From Acidiferrum sp963764675 (GTDB lineage: Bacteria > Acidobacteriota > Terriglobia > Acidiferrales > UBA7541): DNA of 64,000 nt. The stretch's first letter is position 1. Every line of letters starts with the position of its first letter. Under the pieces are notes generated by a model. The model was given only the letters and a program-made list of their open reading frames with translations, did not search any database and was not told where the DNA came from. The stretch covers positions 1-64,000 of the forward strand of contig CAVXTQ010000006.1 in the NCBI GenBank assembly GCA_963764675.1, in the 5' to 3' direction. This document shows, piece by piece, positions 35,852 to 45,522 of this stretch. The position numbers and the translations under genes were made by a program.

Positions 35852-38800
35852 TTGCTCAAGCTGCGAAAAGTCGAAATTATCGGTTTTAAGTCGTTTTGCG
35901 AGCGCACCGTTGTGACGTTCAGCGGCACTGGCACGACTTGCATCGTCGGCCCAAATGGCTGTGGGAAGTCCAACGTGGTCGACGCCATATCCTGGGTGCT
36001 GGGCGAACAGAGCCACAAGTCACTGCGCGCGGAGCGCATGGCCGACTGCATCTTTAACGGGACCACCAAGCGGCCGCCGATGGGCCTGGCGGAAGTTACG
36101 CTGACGATGGAAGATCCAGAGCTAGCGGAGGCGGCGCGATTTGTTCTGGAGGGCGCGGCGGGGGAGGCGGCGGCCAATAGTGAAGAAGCATTCGGTGTCA
36201 GGCCGGAATCCAAGATCGAGGAGGGCGCGGCTGGAAGCGAACCGGCTAGCGTCGATGGGCCGCAGCCTGTTGAGCTTCTAACAGGGGAAGGCGACGTTGC
36301 AGCGGCGGAGACCGTGGCCGAGCCGGAATTTCTGAAAGGCAAGCGGCGAAAGAAGGGTGCGGACAAGCCGGTGCTGGCCACCAAACCCGGCGAAGTGGTG
36401 GTCAGCCGGCGATTGTATCGCTCGGGGCAGAGCGAGTATTTGATCAACGGCCGCACGGCGCGTCTTCGCGACATTCAAGAAATGTTCATGGGCGTCGGCC
36501 TGGGTCCGGATTCCTACGCCATCATCGAGCAGGGCCGCATCGGGCTGATTCTTTCCACCAAGCCGCACGAGCGCCGCGCCATCATCGAAGAAGCCGCGGG
36601 CGTCACCAAGTTCAAGACCAAGAAGCGCCTCGCCGAAGCCAAGCTCGAGTCGTCGAAGGTCAATCTTTCGCGCGTGAACGACATCGTCGTCGAAGTGGAA
36701 AAGCAGCTCGGCTCGTTGAAACGCCAGGCCGCCAAGGCGCGCCGCTACTCTGAGATTCGCGACCAGATGCGCGGGATCGTCCGCCAAATGCTCGCCGGGA
36801 AGGCGCGCGAACTCGACGGCGAAGCGGAACGCATTGCTAAACGCGTTGAAGAACTCTCCGCCGCCGAAGCGCAACACGCGCAAGCCATTCTGCAGCAGGA
36901 AAGCGAGCACGACCTGCTGAACCAGCGCATCTACGAACTCGACGCCGGAATTCGCCAGAACCAAAATCATCTGAACCTCACGGCGCTGGAAGTGGATCGC
37001 AGCGAGAACCGCATCGCCTTCAATCGCCAGCGCGCCCAAGAGCTGGCCGTACGCGGCGGGCAGATCGCGGCCGAAATCACACAGGCCGCAGGACATGCTG
37101 CGGAGTGGGAATTGCGTAACTCCGAGCAGCATCGATCGGTCGTTTCCCTGCGCGTGGAATCGAGCACCGTCGGAGGTCGAGTTGAGGACTTGGCTGCGCG
37201 AGCCGCGGCGCGCTCGGCGCAAATCCAGGAATCCGAAATGCGCATCGAAGCGCTGCGCCAGCGTGCCACCGAGGCCGGCGAGAGTTTGTTGCGCCTGCAC
37301 GGCGAGCAAAAGCAAGCGGAAGAAGCGCTGGTGCATCAATCGGCCACGCTGCGCAAGCTCGAGAGCAATGAAACAGCACTGCTTGAGTCTTCGATTCAGA
37401 TCCGCGATGGCGCCGAACGCGCCGCGATGGAGTGGGAGGCGGCTAACGGTCAGCTCGGTGCGCTCAATCACAAGATTGCGGCGCTGCAAGGACGGATTTC
37501 GGGGCTTCGCGAAGAGCGCGAAACGGCCACAAAGGAAGCCGACGCGTTGCGCGATACCCTTTCCGGCGTGCGCGCGCGTCATTCGACACTGACGCAAGTG
37601 CTTAACGATAGATCGTACACCGCCGACGCGGTGCAAAAGCTTTTCGCCGCCAACGAGCGCGGCGGCGGCCATGATTTTCACGCCGTCGGTGTCTTAGCCG
37701 ATTACGCCGAGGTCGAAGAGCAGCACGAAGCCGCCATCGAGCAATACCTTCGCGACGAACTCGAATATGTGGTCGTGGAAACGTTCGATCATGCCCGCGC
37801 CGGCGTTTCTTTGCTTCGCGAAGAGGTTGGGGGCCGGGCCACGTTCTTCGTGGACTCGCTGCGCAACCTGCGACTGGCCGAGTACGAACCGATCATGCAC
37901 TTCCGCGCCGAAGACGGCGTGATCTCTCGCCTCGACAAGCTGGTGGAATTTCGCGACCCGCTAGGCGCAGCCGCCAAACAGTTTTTGCCACGCTTGCGCT
38001 CTGCGTATTTGACGGATAGCGCGGTTGCAGCGGAAAAGCTTGCGAACGACAACCCTCAGTTCGCGTTCGTCACGCCGGACGGCACGTGCTATCAGGGCCG
38101 GATGGTCACCGGCGGCCGGGCGGATGAAGCGGGCCCGCTGGGAATGAAGCGCGAGTTGCGCGCGCTGGACGCCGATGTGATGCAGCTCGAAGATCGCGCG
38201 GAGAAAACCCGCGCCGCGCTCGAGATTTTGACCACCGATCTTCGCGCCGCCGAACAGTCGCTGGAAGAACTCACGGCGCAGCAGCACGCCGCGGAGCGCG
38301 ATGTGTACTCCGCGAAGCATCGTCACGAGCAGACACAGGCTGATCTTGCGCGCCTCGGCCTGGAATTAACGGTCTGCCAGGGCGAGTTACTGCACATCCG
38401 CCGGGATGTCGAAAATGCCCACAGCCGCGCGGAGCAGGCGAAGCATCAACTTGCTGTGGCCAACACCACGCGCGCGGAAGCTGACGCTGAGAGCACACGC
38501 CTGGCCGAGGAACTCGTACAGCTGCGCGGTTCGATCTTGACGGAGCAAAATGAGCTCGCCGTGGGGCGCGCGGAACTTGCCGCGTTGAACGAGCGACTGT
38601 CCGCTGCCGAAGCTCTTGCAGCACGCTTGGACGAGGAGCACGCGGAGATCGTGCGCCGCGAAGCCGCACTGCGCCAGCAGGAGGCCTCGATCACGGAAGA
38701 GACCGCCGCGCTTGCCAAACAGAGTGAAGACCTGGCCCAGCAGCTCGAAGGCCTACGCACCGAAAAGGCTCGCCTGGAAGCGCGCCAGCTCGACCTCGAG

Positions 38801-39722
38801 CAGGAGTGGGACTCCGGCCGCACGCGTGTCGTGCAGATGGAAGATCATCTGCGCATGGGACGCCAGTCGCTGCAGGAGTTGCGCGATCAGCGCAGCCATG
38901 CGGAGGTGGACCGCGCGCGAAACGATTCCGACCGCCAGCACCTGCGCGAGACTTGCATGACAGAAGTGAACGCTCAACCGGAAGACTTGATCGCCACCGA
39001 GACTGCCTTCATCAGCGGCGAAGAGCTGGCCATCGCCGAAACCAATTACCGCGAGATGAAGGCGCGTATCGAAGCGATGGGTGCCGTGAACATGATGGCG
39101 CTCGAAGAGTTCAACGAGTGCGAGCAGCGCTTCACCTTCTTGACGCGCGAGCGCGACGATCTGTTGCAGTCCATTGCCGATACGCAGCAGGCCATCACTG
39201 AGCTCGACCTTGTCTCGCGTGAGAAATTCGAGGCCGCGTTCAACTCCATCAATCACAACTTCTCCGAGGCGTTCCACACCATCTTTGGTGGCGGCACCGC
39301 AGAGATGCGGTTGACCGAGCCGGACAGCTCCGGCGACGCCGGCATCGACGTGGTCGCGTCGCCTCCAGGCAAGCGCCTGCAAAACATTCTGCTGCTTTCC
39401 GGCGGAGAAAAGGCCATGACGGCGCTGGCGCTGCTGATTGCCATCTTCAAGTATCAGCCGAGTCCGTTCTGCATCCTCGACGAAGTCGATGCCCCGCTCG
39501 ACGAGGCCAACGTCGGCCGCTTCACACGTCTGGTCGGCGAGCATGAGCGACCAGACACAGTTCATCATCGTCACGCACAATCGCAAGACGATGGAAACGG
39601 GCAGCGTGCTCTACGGCGTGACCATGCAGGAACCCGGCGTGTCGAAGCTCGTCAGCGTGCGCTGGGAAGGCGACGAAGCGCCCGCGCCAAGGCATCGCGC
39701 CGCCGCTGCTTCCGCAGCGTAG
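35852..39722 (+). pseudogene. smc: Chromosome segregation ATPase SMC, one frameshift near the end
   Basis: Full-length SMC, about 1,289 residues if corrected. The Walker A motif GPNGCGKS is at 33-40, after the canonical opening VEIIGFKSFCERT. Two long coiled coils flank a hinge at about 590-780 (VLADYAEVEEQHEAAI to GRMVTGGRADEAGP). The ABC signature LLSGGEKAM and Walker B CILDEVDAPLDEAN lie near 39400-39510. At about 39540 one extra C in GGCGAGCATGAGC breaks the frame; the remainder, QTQFIIVTHNRKTMETG, continues in the next frame to the stop at 39722. SMC compacts and segregates chromosomes, so a genuine break in this place is unlikely and an assembly error is more plausible. Start is TTG with a GGGG ribosome site. 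Confidence 0.9.
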
Positions 39723-39748
39723 TTCTCCCAACAGACTCCGAAAAAATC

Positions 39749-39777
39749 GGGGCGAGCCTAGCTCGCCCCTTATTTTT
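39749..39777 (+). terminator. Intrinsic terminator after smc
   Basis: GGGGCGAGC at 39749-39757 pairs with GCTCGCCCC at 39761-39769 around CTA, followed by TTATTTTTT. A strong factor-independent terminator. Confidence 0.88.
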
Positions 39778-39948
39778 TCTTGCGCTGTCGCAATCCCCAA
39801 GCAGAAAAGAAAAAGAAATGCGAGCATTTTTTCGGCGCTGAATTCATTTCCTCTTTTTTCCACCGCCGCTGACATTGACTTCGCGTCGCGCTGCGCTAGA
39901 ATGCTCTGCACTTTGTCGGGGGAATCGTTAGTCTTGTCTTCTGCTGCC

Positions 39949-40838
39949 ATGCGCGTCGTTCGTGAAACAAATTTTGCCGGCATTTCACCTGCCGCTCGCG
40001 GCAAGGTGCGCGACATCTACGATCTCGGCGACAAGCTGTTGATCGTCGCGTCGGACCGGCTCTCCGCGTTCGACGTCGTGCTGCCCACCGGCATCCCCGA
40101 CAAGGGGCGCGTGCTGACGCAGCTTTCTCTTTTCTGGTTCGACCTGCTTCACGATGTGATTCCGAACCACGTGCTGAGCGCCACGGAGTTCCCTGCCGCT
40201 TTCGACGCGTACCGCGATGATCTCGCCGGCCGCTCGATGGTGGTGCGCAAGACGCAGCCGCTGCCGATCGAGTGTGTCGTCCGCGGGTACGTCTCCGGCT
40301 CCGGGTGGAAAGACTATCGCTCCACGGGGAAAATCTGCGGTATCGGGCTGCCGGCGGGTCTGCGGGAATCCGACCGCTTGCCGGAGCCGATCTTTACGCC
40401 GGCGACCAAAGCCGTCAGCGGTCACGACGAAAATATTTCGTTCGAGCAAGCGGCGTCGCTCGTCGGCAAGGAACTCGCCGAACGCGTTCGCGCCGTCAGC
40501 ATCGAGATTTATCCCGCGCGGCGGCGTATGCCGAGCCTCGCGGCATCCTGGTGGCCGACACCAAGTTTGAGTTCGGCCTGCTCCCGAATGCGGCTGGCGA
40601 CCTCATCTGGATCGATGAAGCGCTCACTCCCGATTCCTCGCGCTTCTGGCCCGCGGCCGAATACAAACCCGGCGGACCGCAGCCATCTTTCGACAAACAG
40701 TTTGTGCGTGACTACCTCGAACGCATCCAATGGCCGAAGACCCCTCCGGGTCCGGAGTTGCCTGCGGATGTTGTCGCCGCGACGCGTGCCAAATACCGGG
40801 AAGCGTTTCGCATCCTGGCCGGACGCGAACTGGATTAG
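39949..40838 (+). pseudogene. purC: SAICAR synthase, one frameshift
   Basis: Phosphoribosylaminoimidazole-succinocarboxamide synthase, the step of purine synthesis joining aspartate to CAIR; about 296 residues if corrected. Recognised blocks are GKVRDIYDLGDKLLIVASDR, SAFDVVLPTGIPDKG, VRGYVSGSGWKDY and, after the break, ILVADTKFEFGL and DEALTPDSSRFWP. The frame changes at about 40514 (ATTTATCCCGCGCGG) where one base is missing or two are extra. The residues on both sides match the family without a gap. A purine-synthesis gene is normally essential outside rich media, so an assembly error is likely. ATG at 39949 is taken; TTG at 39934 is possible. Confidence 0.9.
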
Positions 40839-40887
40839 AACCACACCCCGGGAACTGAGGCGTCTTTTTCTGGAGCGTGCCGACGTG

Positions 40888-41106
40888 ATGAAGGATCAGT
40901 TGGAAGGGCTCGTGAGTCAGATGGTGGAGCGAGGCATTTTGTTCGACGAAGCGATCGGAGAGTTCGAGAAGCGTTTCATCAAACGCGTTCTCGATCGCGT
41001 CGACGGCAATCAATCTCGCGCCGCGCACATCCTCGGCATCCATCGCAACACGCTCAGCCGGAAGATCGTCGAGTACAAGCTGGACCACCGCCACGCCTCG
41101 CGCTGA
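40888..41106 (+). CDS. Fis-type helix-turn-helix regulator
   Basis: A 72-residue protein formed almost only of a Fis-family DNA-binding domain. The helix-turn-helix reads NQSRAAHILGIHRNTLSRKI, preceded by the dimer helices EFEKRFIKRVLDRVDG. Fis-family HTHs occur as the C terminus of sigma-54 activators and as small stand-alone proteins; this one is stand-alone. It lies 49 bases after purC. The gene shares its frame with the 5' part of purC only by chance. GTG at 40885 is an alternative start. A strong terminator follows. Confidence 0.75.
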   Translation: MKDQLEGLVSQMVERGILFDEAIGEFEKRFIKRVLDRVDGNQSRAAHILGIHRNTLSRKIVEYKLDHRHASR

Positions 41107-41136
41107 ACGAAGCGAGGCAACGTGTTCCTAAAAACA

Positions 41137-41169
41137 AAACGGCTCTCCGGAAAAACCGGAGAGCCGTTT
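41137..41169 (+). terminator. Bidirectional terminator between convergent genes
   Basis: AAACGGCTCTCCGG at 41137-41150 pairs perfectly with CCGGAGAGCCGTTT at 41156-41169 around a five-A loop. The stem ends in A/T runs on both sides, so it can serve both the Fis-type gene and the convergent TPR gene. Confidence 0.9.
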
Positions 41170-41190
41170 CTGCTTCTATCCTAGAACACT

Positions 41191-42525
41191 CTACTGCGAA
41201 GGCTTCTTGGTCGGGCGCTTGGTGGTTTTCTTGCCCTTTTCCTTTTCCTTCGGGATGTCCTCTTCGTTGACCTTCGCCTTCTCCCAATGCAGCATGAACG
41301 CAGGATCGGGATCGTAGGACGTCAGCGTCCCGGTGAAGCGCACCGGATTGTCTTTCTCCAGCTTCGCCGCGTCGGGCTGTCCCACAACCTTCACCTCCAT
41401 GTCCGGCGTGGTCTTGGCATCAAACTCCGCGTCGCTGGTTACGAAGGCAACCTTCAGCACAACCGCGTCCGTTCCCGGCGTCACTTCGATCAGCTTGCCA
41501 GGCACGTCCGGAAACTCCAGCCCGCAGGCCGCCAGCCACGTCACCTTGGCTTTGTCGCCCGCAGCCTTCAGGTCCGTAATCACCGAGGCGATGGTCATGT
41601 CCTTGCGTGCTGCATCCAAATCCGCGGAGCTGGGCAGCGTGTAGCTCGCCGGGCGGTCCGCCGAGCTGCCTGCCAACTGCAAGAGCTCGTTGAACTCGGC
41701 ATCGGTCAGGTTGTCGCAAGCGGCTTGTTGATAATTCACGATCAGCTTGCGCAGGTACGCCTTCACCTGATCCTTTTGCGTAGCGTTCGTGCTCTTCGAT
41801 ATCGCGCGCGCGAATGCCCAGAACGCATCGATCTGCTGCGGCGGCGTCATCGCCATATACGCCTGGCCGATACTGTAGCTGGTGATGGCATCATCGGGCG
41901 TCAAGACCAGAACCGCCTTGTACGACTCGATCGCCGCCGGATAATCCTTCAACGTCATCGACGCCTTAGCTGCCGTGTAGTTGAACAGAATCGCAGGCGC
42001 CTTCTTCTGCTTGTCGAAATCCTCCTGGCTCATGGTGTCGGGCTTCTTGAGGTCGTTCAGCGTTTTCAAGCCATCCTGCGCCGCTTGCCGCGCTTTGGTC
42101 GCCATGGCGGGATCGGCCGGTGGGGGATTGATGTTGCTGTACGCAAACGCGCGCGCGTAATACGCCTGATAGCGAATCGGCGCTTCCACCTTGTCGCCCA
42201 GGGCCAGCAGCTTGTCGGCGTTCTCGATCACCTTAGGAAAATTCTTCAACTGGCTGTAGGCGTTGTAATAGAGCGGATAGACGTAAACCAGCAGCGCGGA
42301 ATTCGGATACTTGGAAACGAAGTCATCGAGCGCCTTCACTTGCTGCGCGGGGTCCTTGGTCGACTGCGCCGCGGTGTAAGCGTTGTACTCCGCCATCGTG
42401 TACTGAGGCTTTGCGCCAGCGTCCTGCCCGGCAGCAGCCTGCGCCAGCGCGCTCGGGGCGCCGCCAACCATCAAGCAAAGCGCCGCCACGATCGCGAGGC
42501 TCGCCAGTATACGTATTCCGTTCAT
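41191..42525 (-). CDS. Exported TPR-repeat protein
   Basis: A 444-residue exported protein with a signal peptide (ILASLAIVAALCLMVGGAPSALAQ). TPR-like helical pairs run through about 45-260 (ALDDFVSKYPNSALL, QAYYARAFAYSNI, AAIESYKAVLVLTPDDA). The C-terminal half is beta-rich and ends in a Lys-rich tail (KEKEKGKKTTKRP). ATG at 42525 is chosen because AGGAG is at ideal distance; the upstream ATG at 42531 is too close to it. TPR proteins mediate protein contacts; secreted acidobacterial versions are common but uncharacterised. Convergent with the Fis-type gene. Confidence 0.8.
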   Translation of the reverse strand: MNGIRILASLAIVAALCLMVGGAPSALAQAAAGQDAGAKPQYTMAEYNAYTAAQSTKDPAQQVKALDDFVSKYPNSALLVYVYPLYYNAYSQLKNFPKVIENADKLLALGDKVEAPIRYQAYYARAFAYSNINPPPADPAMATKARQAAQDGLKTLNDLKKPDTMSQEDFDKQKKAPAILFNYTAAKASMTLKDYPAAIESYKAVLVLTPDDAITSYSIGQAYMAMTPPQQIDAFWAFARAISKSTNATQKDQVKAYLRKLIVNYQQAACDNLTDAEFNELLQLAGSSADRPASYTLPSSADLDAARKDMTIASVITDLKAAGDKAKVTWLAACGLEFPDVPGKLIEVTPGTDAVVLKVAFVTSDAEFDAKTTPDMEVKVVGQPDAAKLEKDNPVRFTGTLTSYDPDPAFMLHWEKAKVNEEDIPKEKEKGKKTTKRPTKKPSQ

Positions 42526-42847
42526 TCCCATTCTCCTCGCTCAAACTCCAAGCCTGTCATATGAATTCCGATGCGCCCAGTTGCTGCCGGGAATTGCCTT
42601 GATTTGTGAAACTTCGGGATTATAGGAAAAGCCGGGTGGCCTCCGCAAGGCAGTACCCTGCCGGGAACTGTGTATCTACGGGTATTTGTCCATCGACCTG
42701 TCTGCAGTGTGCCCACGCAACAACGTTCGAGCTTATTAATCCGGTTCAAAACGGTGCCCGCCTCGAAAGTTGTTACTATGAGTGTCGCATAAATTAGTTG
42801 CTGCGACGAGGAAGAAATCGAAATAGCTCGAATAAGCGAGGGCAACT

Positions 42848-43573
42848 ATGGACCAACGTGACAACACGCCTTTGTCCGGTGCCGTAACCCTGGTCACCGG
42901 CGGCAGCCGTGGCATTGGCCGCGCTATAGCGCTGCGACTCGCGGCCCTTGGCTCCAGCGTCGCCGTTTGCGGCCGCGACGCCAAAGCCCTGCAAGGAGTC
43001 TTCGCGGAGTTGCAGCAACGCACCGCACGTGTCTTCTCCCACCCCGCCGACGTAACCCAATCCGCCGACGTGGCCCGTTTGATCGAGAAAACCGAGGCTG
43101 CGCTGGGCCCCATCTCCGTCCTGGTCAACAATGCCGGCATCGGTCTTTTCGGGCCGGCCCATGAGAAGTCCGAAGCGGACTGGGATCGCGTTCTCAGCAC
43201 CAATCTCAAGAGCGTTTTCCTGGTTTCGCGCGCCGTCGCGCCCTCCATGATTCGCCGGGGCGCGGGAGACATCATCAACATCAGCTCGCTGGCGGGCCAC
43301 AACGCGTTCGCCGGTGGCGGCCTGTACTGCGCGTCCAAGTGGGGCGTGCAAGGCCTGTCGGCATGCATGGCGGAGGATCTCCGCGAGCACGGAATCCGCG
43401 TGAGCGTGGTCTGCCCTGGCAGCGTCGCCACGGAGTTTTCGGGCCGCGGTCCCAAGGACCCCTCGAAAGCGCTCACCGCGGAAGATGTCGCCCACGCCGT
43501 GGCCATGATTGCCACGCAAGGTCCGCAGAGTTTTTTGAGCGAAGTGCAGCTGCGGCCGCTGCGGAAGGCGTAA
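42848..43573 (+). CDS. SDR family oxidoreductase
   Basis: A 241-residue short-chain dehydrogenase/reductase. The NAD(P)-binding loop is TGGSRGIG at about 17-24, NNAG follows near 96, the catalytic Ser is in INISSLAG and the Tyr/Lys pair in YCASKWG. The basic residues after beta-2 (CGRDAK) favour NADP(H). Sequence resembles 3-oxoacyl-ACP-reductase-like SDRs, but the substrate cannot be fixed. It is read in the same direction as marR, whose promoter begins 21 bases after its stop, so it is a separate transcription unit. Confidence 0.9.
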   Translation: MDQRDNTPLSGAVTLVTGGSRGIGRAIALRLAALGSSVAVCGRDAKALQGVFAELQQRTARVFSHPADVTQSADVARLIEKTEAALGPISVLVNNAGIGLFGPAHEKSEADWDRVLSTNLKSVFLVSRAVAPSMIRRGAGDIINISSLAGHNAFAGGGLYCASKWGVQGLSACMAEDLREHGIRVSVVCPGSVATEFSGRGPKDPSKALTAEDVAHAVAMIATQGPQSFLSEVQLRPLRKA

Positions 43574-43594
43574 GGCGGGGCTGATTTTTTCCTC

Positions 43595-43632
43595 TTGACA
43601 ATCATCGTTATAACGACTATTTTAGTCGTGTG
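43595..43632 (+). promoter_or_regulatory. marR promoter with overlapping operators and leaderless start
   Basis: TTGACA at 43595-43600 and TATTTT at 43618-43623 are 17 bases apart. Two palindromes overlap: CGTTATAACG (43606-43615) and ACGACTA-TTT-TAGTCGT (43613-43629), the kind of sites MarR dimers bind. The predicted start of transcription falls at about 43630, the G of the GTG start codon, so the message may be leaderless and self-repressed. Confidence 0.75.
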
Positions 43633-44091
43633 AGTTCCACTATCCATTCCACTCGCGCTTCCCTTCAGGCGGAAGCTCGCGCTTTTATCGCCCTCCAGAA
43701 AGCCGCCGACGCCCTGGGCCAGCAAGCCGAACAACTCCTCAAAGGCAACGGCCTGACTGGCGCGCAGTACAACGTCCTTCGCATCCTGCGTGGCGCGGAG
43801 CCGGATGGTCTGGCTTGCAGCGACATCGCCGACCGCATGATCTCTCACGATCCCGACATGACGCGCCTTCTGGACCGCATGGAAAAACGCTCTTTCATCA
43901 CCCGCCAGCGTCAAAAGGATGACCGGCGGGTCGTGAAAGCGCGCATCACCTCCGCGGGCCTCGATCTGCTCAGACGGCTGGATCAACCCATTCGTGAGCT
44001 GCACAAGAACCAGTTCCGGCACATCCCGGCCTCGCACCTGAAGGCCTTGGTTGAGCTGCTCGATGAAATTCTCGTCCGTGGAGCCGGATAA
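43630..44091 (+). CDS. MarR family transcriptional regulator
   Basis: A 153-residue winged-helix regulator. The DNA-recognition helix is in DGLACSDIADRMISHDPDMTRLLDRMEKR and the wing is RQKDDRRVVKARIT, the conserved MarR signature DxR. No Cys near the N terminus suggests it is not a thiol-sensing OhrR. GTG at 43630 coincides with the predicted transcription start, and palindromes in the promoter point to autorepression. The following genes, a YceI protein and a nitroreductase, are natural candidates for its regulon. Confidence 0.92.
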   Translation: MSSTIHSTRASLQAEARAFIALQKAADALGQQAEQLLKGNGLTGAQYNVLRILRGAEPDGLACSDIADRMISHDPDMTRLLDRMEKRSFITRQRQKDDRRVVKARITSAGLDLLRRLDQPIRELHKNQFRHIPASHLKALVELLDEILVRGAG

Positions 44092-44153
44092 GCAGTTTGT
44101 TGAAATACCAATACTCGGGAACAAGAACGAAAAACTAAAAGGAGATCGAAAAC

Positions 44154-44774
44154 ATGGGCCACACTCTAGCTCGAATCGCAGTAACCGCCGGACTCGCAGC
44201 CATTTTCTCGCTGCCCGCACCAGCGGCAACTTCCACTTGGCAAATCGACCCGATGCACTCAGCCGCGCAGTTTTCCGTTCGCCACCTGGCGATTTCCACC
44301 GTGCGCGGCGGGTTCAGCAATGTGAAAGGCACGATCAACTTCGACGACGCGGACATCAGCAAGTCCAGCGTCGACGTCACCATCGACGTGTCCACGGTTG
44401 ACACCCGGACACCCGACCGCGACAAAGATCTCAAGAGCGACAAGTTCTTTGACGTCGCTCACTATCCCTCCATGACCTTCAAATCGAAAAAGGTGGAACA
44501 GGCCGGCGCTGGCAAGCTGAAAGTTACCGGCGACCTCACCATCCGCGGCACCACCAAGGAAGTCGTCCTGGATGTCGACGGCCCGACAGCGCCCGTGAAA
44601 GATCCCTGGGGCAATCAGCGCGCAGCCGTCACCGCTACCACCAAGATTAATCGCCAGGACTTCGGCGTGAAGTGGAACGCCACCATGGACAATGGCGGCG
44701 TAGTCGTGGGCGACGATGTCGCCATCACCATCGACGTCGAAATGGTCAAGCAGGGGGCGAAGTCCGGCGACTGA
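44154..44774 (+). CDS. YceI family periplasmic lipid-binding protein
   Basis: A 206-residue exported protein with a signal peptide ending near APAAT. WQIDPMHSAAQFSVRHLAISTVRGGF is the standard YceI opening, followed by SVDVTIDVSTVDTRTPDRDKDLKS and the GDLTIRGTTKEV block. YceI proteins are eight-strand lipocalin-like barrels that bind isoprenoid-type lipids (family knowledge). It lies 62 bases after marR on the same strand, as is commonly seen. An AGGAG ribosome site precedes the ATG. Confidence 0.93.
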   Translation: MGHTLARIAVTAGLAAIFSLPAPAATSTWQIDPMHSAAQFSVRHLAISTVRGGFSNVKGTINFDDADISKSSVDVTIDVSTVDTRTPDRDKDLKSDKFFDVAHYPSMTFKSKKVEQAGAGKLKVTGDLTIRGTTKEVVLDVDGPTAPVKDPWGNQRAAVTATTKINRQDFGVKWNATMDNGGVVVGDDVAITIDVEMVKQGAKSGD

Positions 44775-44880
44775 CCCGTTCATTTCCTAGCAATGCCGGA
44801 AGAGCTGCGGACGGCCGGAATGCACCGTCCGCAGCCTTTAGTTCATCTAAGAGATCGAATTCCAAAGAGGGCGGGAAAAC

Positions 44881-45486
44881 ATGCACAGGCCAGCTCCCAC
44901 CGAAGTGCCGCTTCACTCGATCGTACGCCATCGCTGGAGCCCACGCGCTTATAGCGACAAACCCATCTCACCCGAAGTCCTCCGCAGCCTGTTCGAGGCC
45001 GCACGCTGGGCGCCTTCCAGCTCCAACTTGCAGCCGTGGACGTACATCGTCGCCACAAAAGACGATGCCGAGAATTTCGCCAAGATGCTGAGTACGCTGG
45101 TGGAATTCAACGCCGGATGGGCGAAAGAAGCGCCCGTGCTGGTTATGTCCGTCGCGCAGACAAAAATGCCCAAGGACGGTTCACCCAATCGCTGGGCCAT
45201 GCACGATGTCGGCAGCGCAAGCGCGCAACTCACCTTCGAGGCCAACTCCAATGGCCTTCTCGTTCATCAAATGGCCGGGTTCGATCCGGAGAAGGCTCGC
45301 CAGGTTTTCAACATTCCCCAGGATTGGGAGCCCGTCGCCGCCATGACTATCGGCTATCCTGGTGATCCGCAATCGTTGCCTGAAAAACTGCGCGATCGCG
45401 AGTTGGCGCCCAGAACGCGCAAGCCCGTCAGCGAATTTGTAATGACCGGCGGCTGGGGGCATACTGCTCCCTTCGTTGCGAAGTAA
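44881..45486 (+). CDS. Nitroreductase family protein
   Basis: A 201-residue FMN-dependent oxidoreductase. The N-terminal block RHRWSPRAYSDKPIS gives the phosphate-binding Arg/Ser residues, and AARWAPSSSNLQPW is the typical FMN loop. GSASAQLTFEANSNGL and AMTIGYPGD are further family blocks. It reduces nitro compounds, quinones or similar using NAD(P)H. It follows yceI after 106 bases and precedes the DedA-rhodanese gene by 36, so the marR-yceI-nitroreductase group may extend into it. Confidence 0.92.
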   Translation: MHRPAPTEVPLHSIVRHRWSPRAYSDKPISPEVLRSLFEAARWAPSSSNLQPWTYIVATKDDAENFAKMLSTLVEFNAGWAKEAPVLVMSVAQTKMPKDGSPNRWAMHDVGSASAQLTFEANSNGLLVHQMAGFDPEKARQVFNIPQDWEPVAAMTIGYPGDPQSLPEKLRDRELAPRTRKPVSEFVMTGGWGHTAPFVAK

Positions 45487-45522
45487 GAAGTAACCAGAAG
45501 CGAGGAATCCCACCTCCGCGCC

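Noticed and set aside
36278..37681. A 467-codon open frame on the minus strand inside smc
   Set aside because: Antisense to a clear SMC coiled-coil gene; open because of high G+C and codon bias.
39540..40520. Programmed frameshifting in smc and purC
   Set aside because: No slippery heptamer or stimulatory structure at either site; a consensus indel is simpler.
42736..44229. A 497-codon open frame on the minus strand
   Set aside because: Antisense to the SDR and marR genes, both of which have full motif sets.
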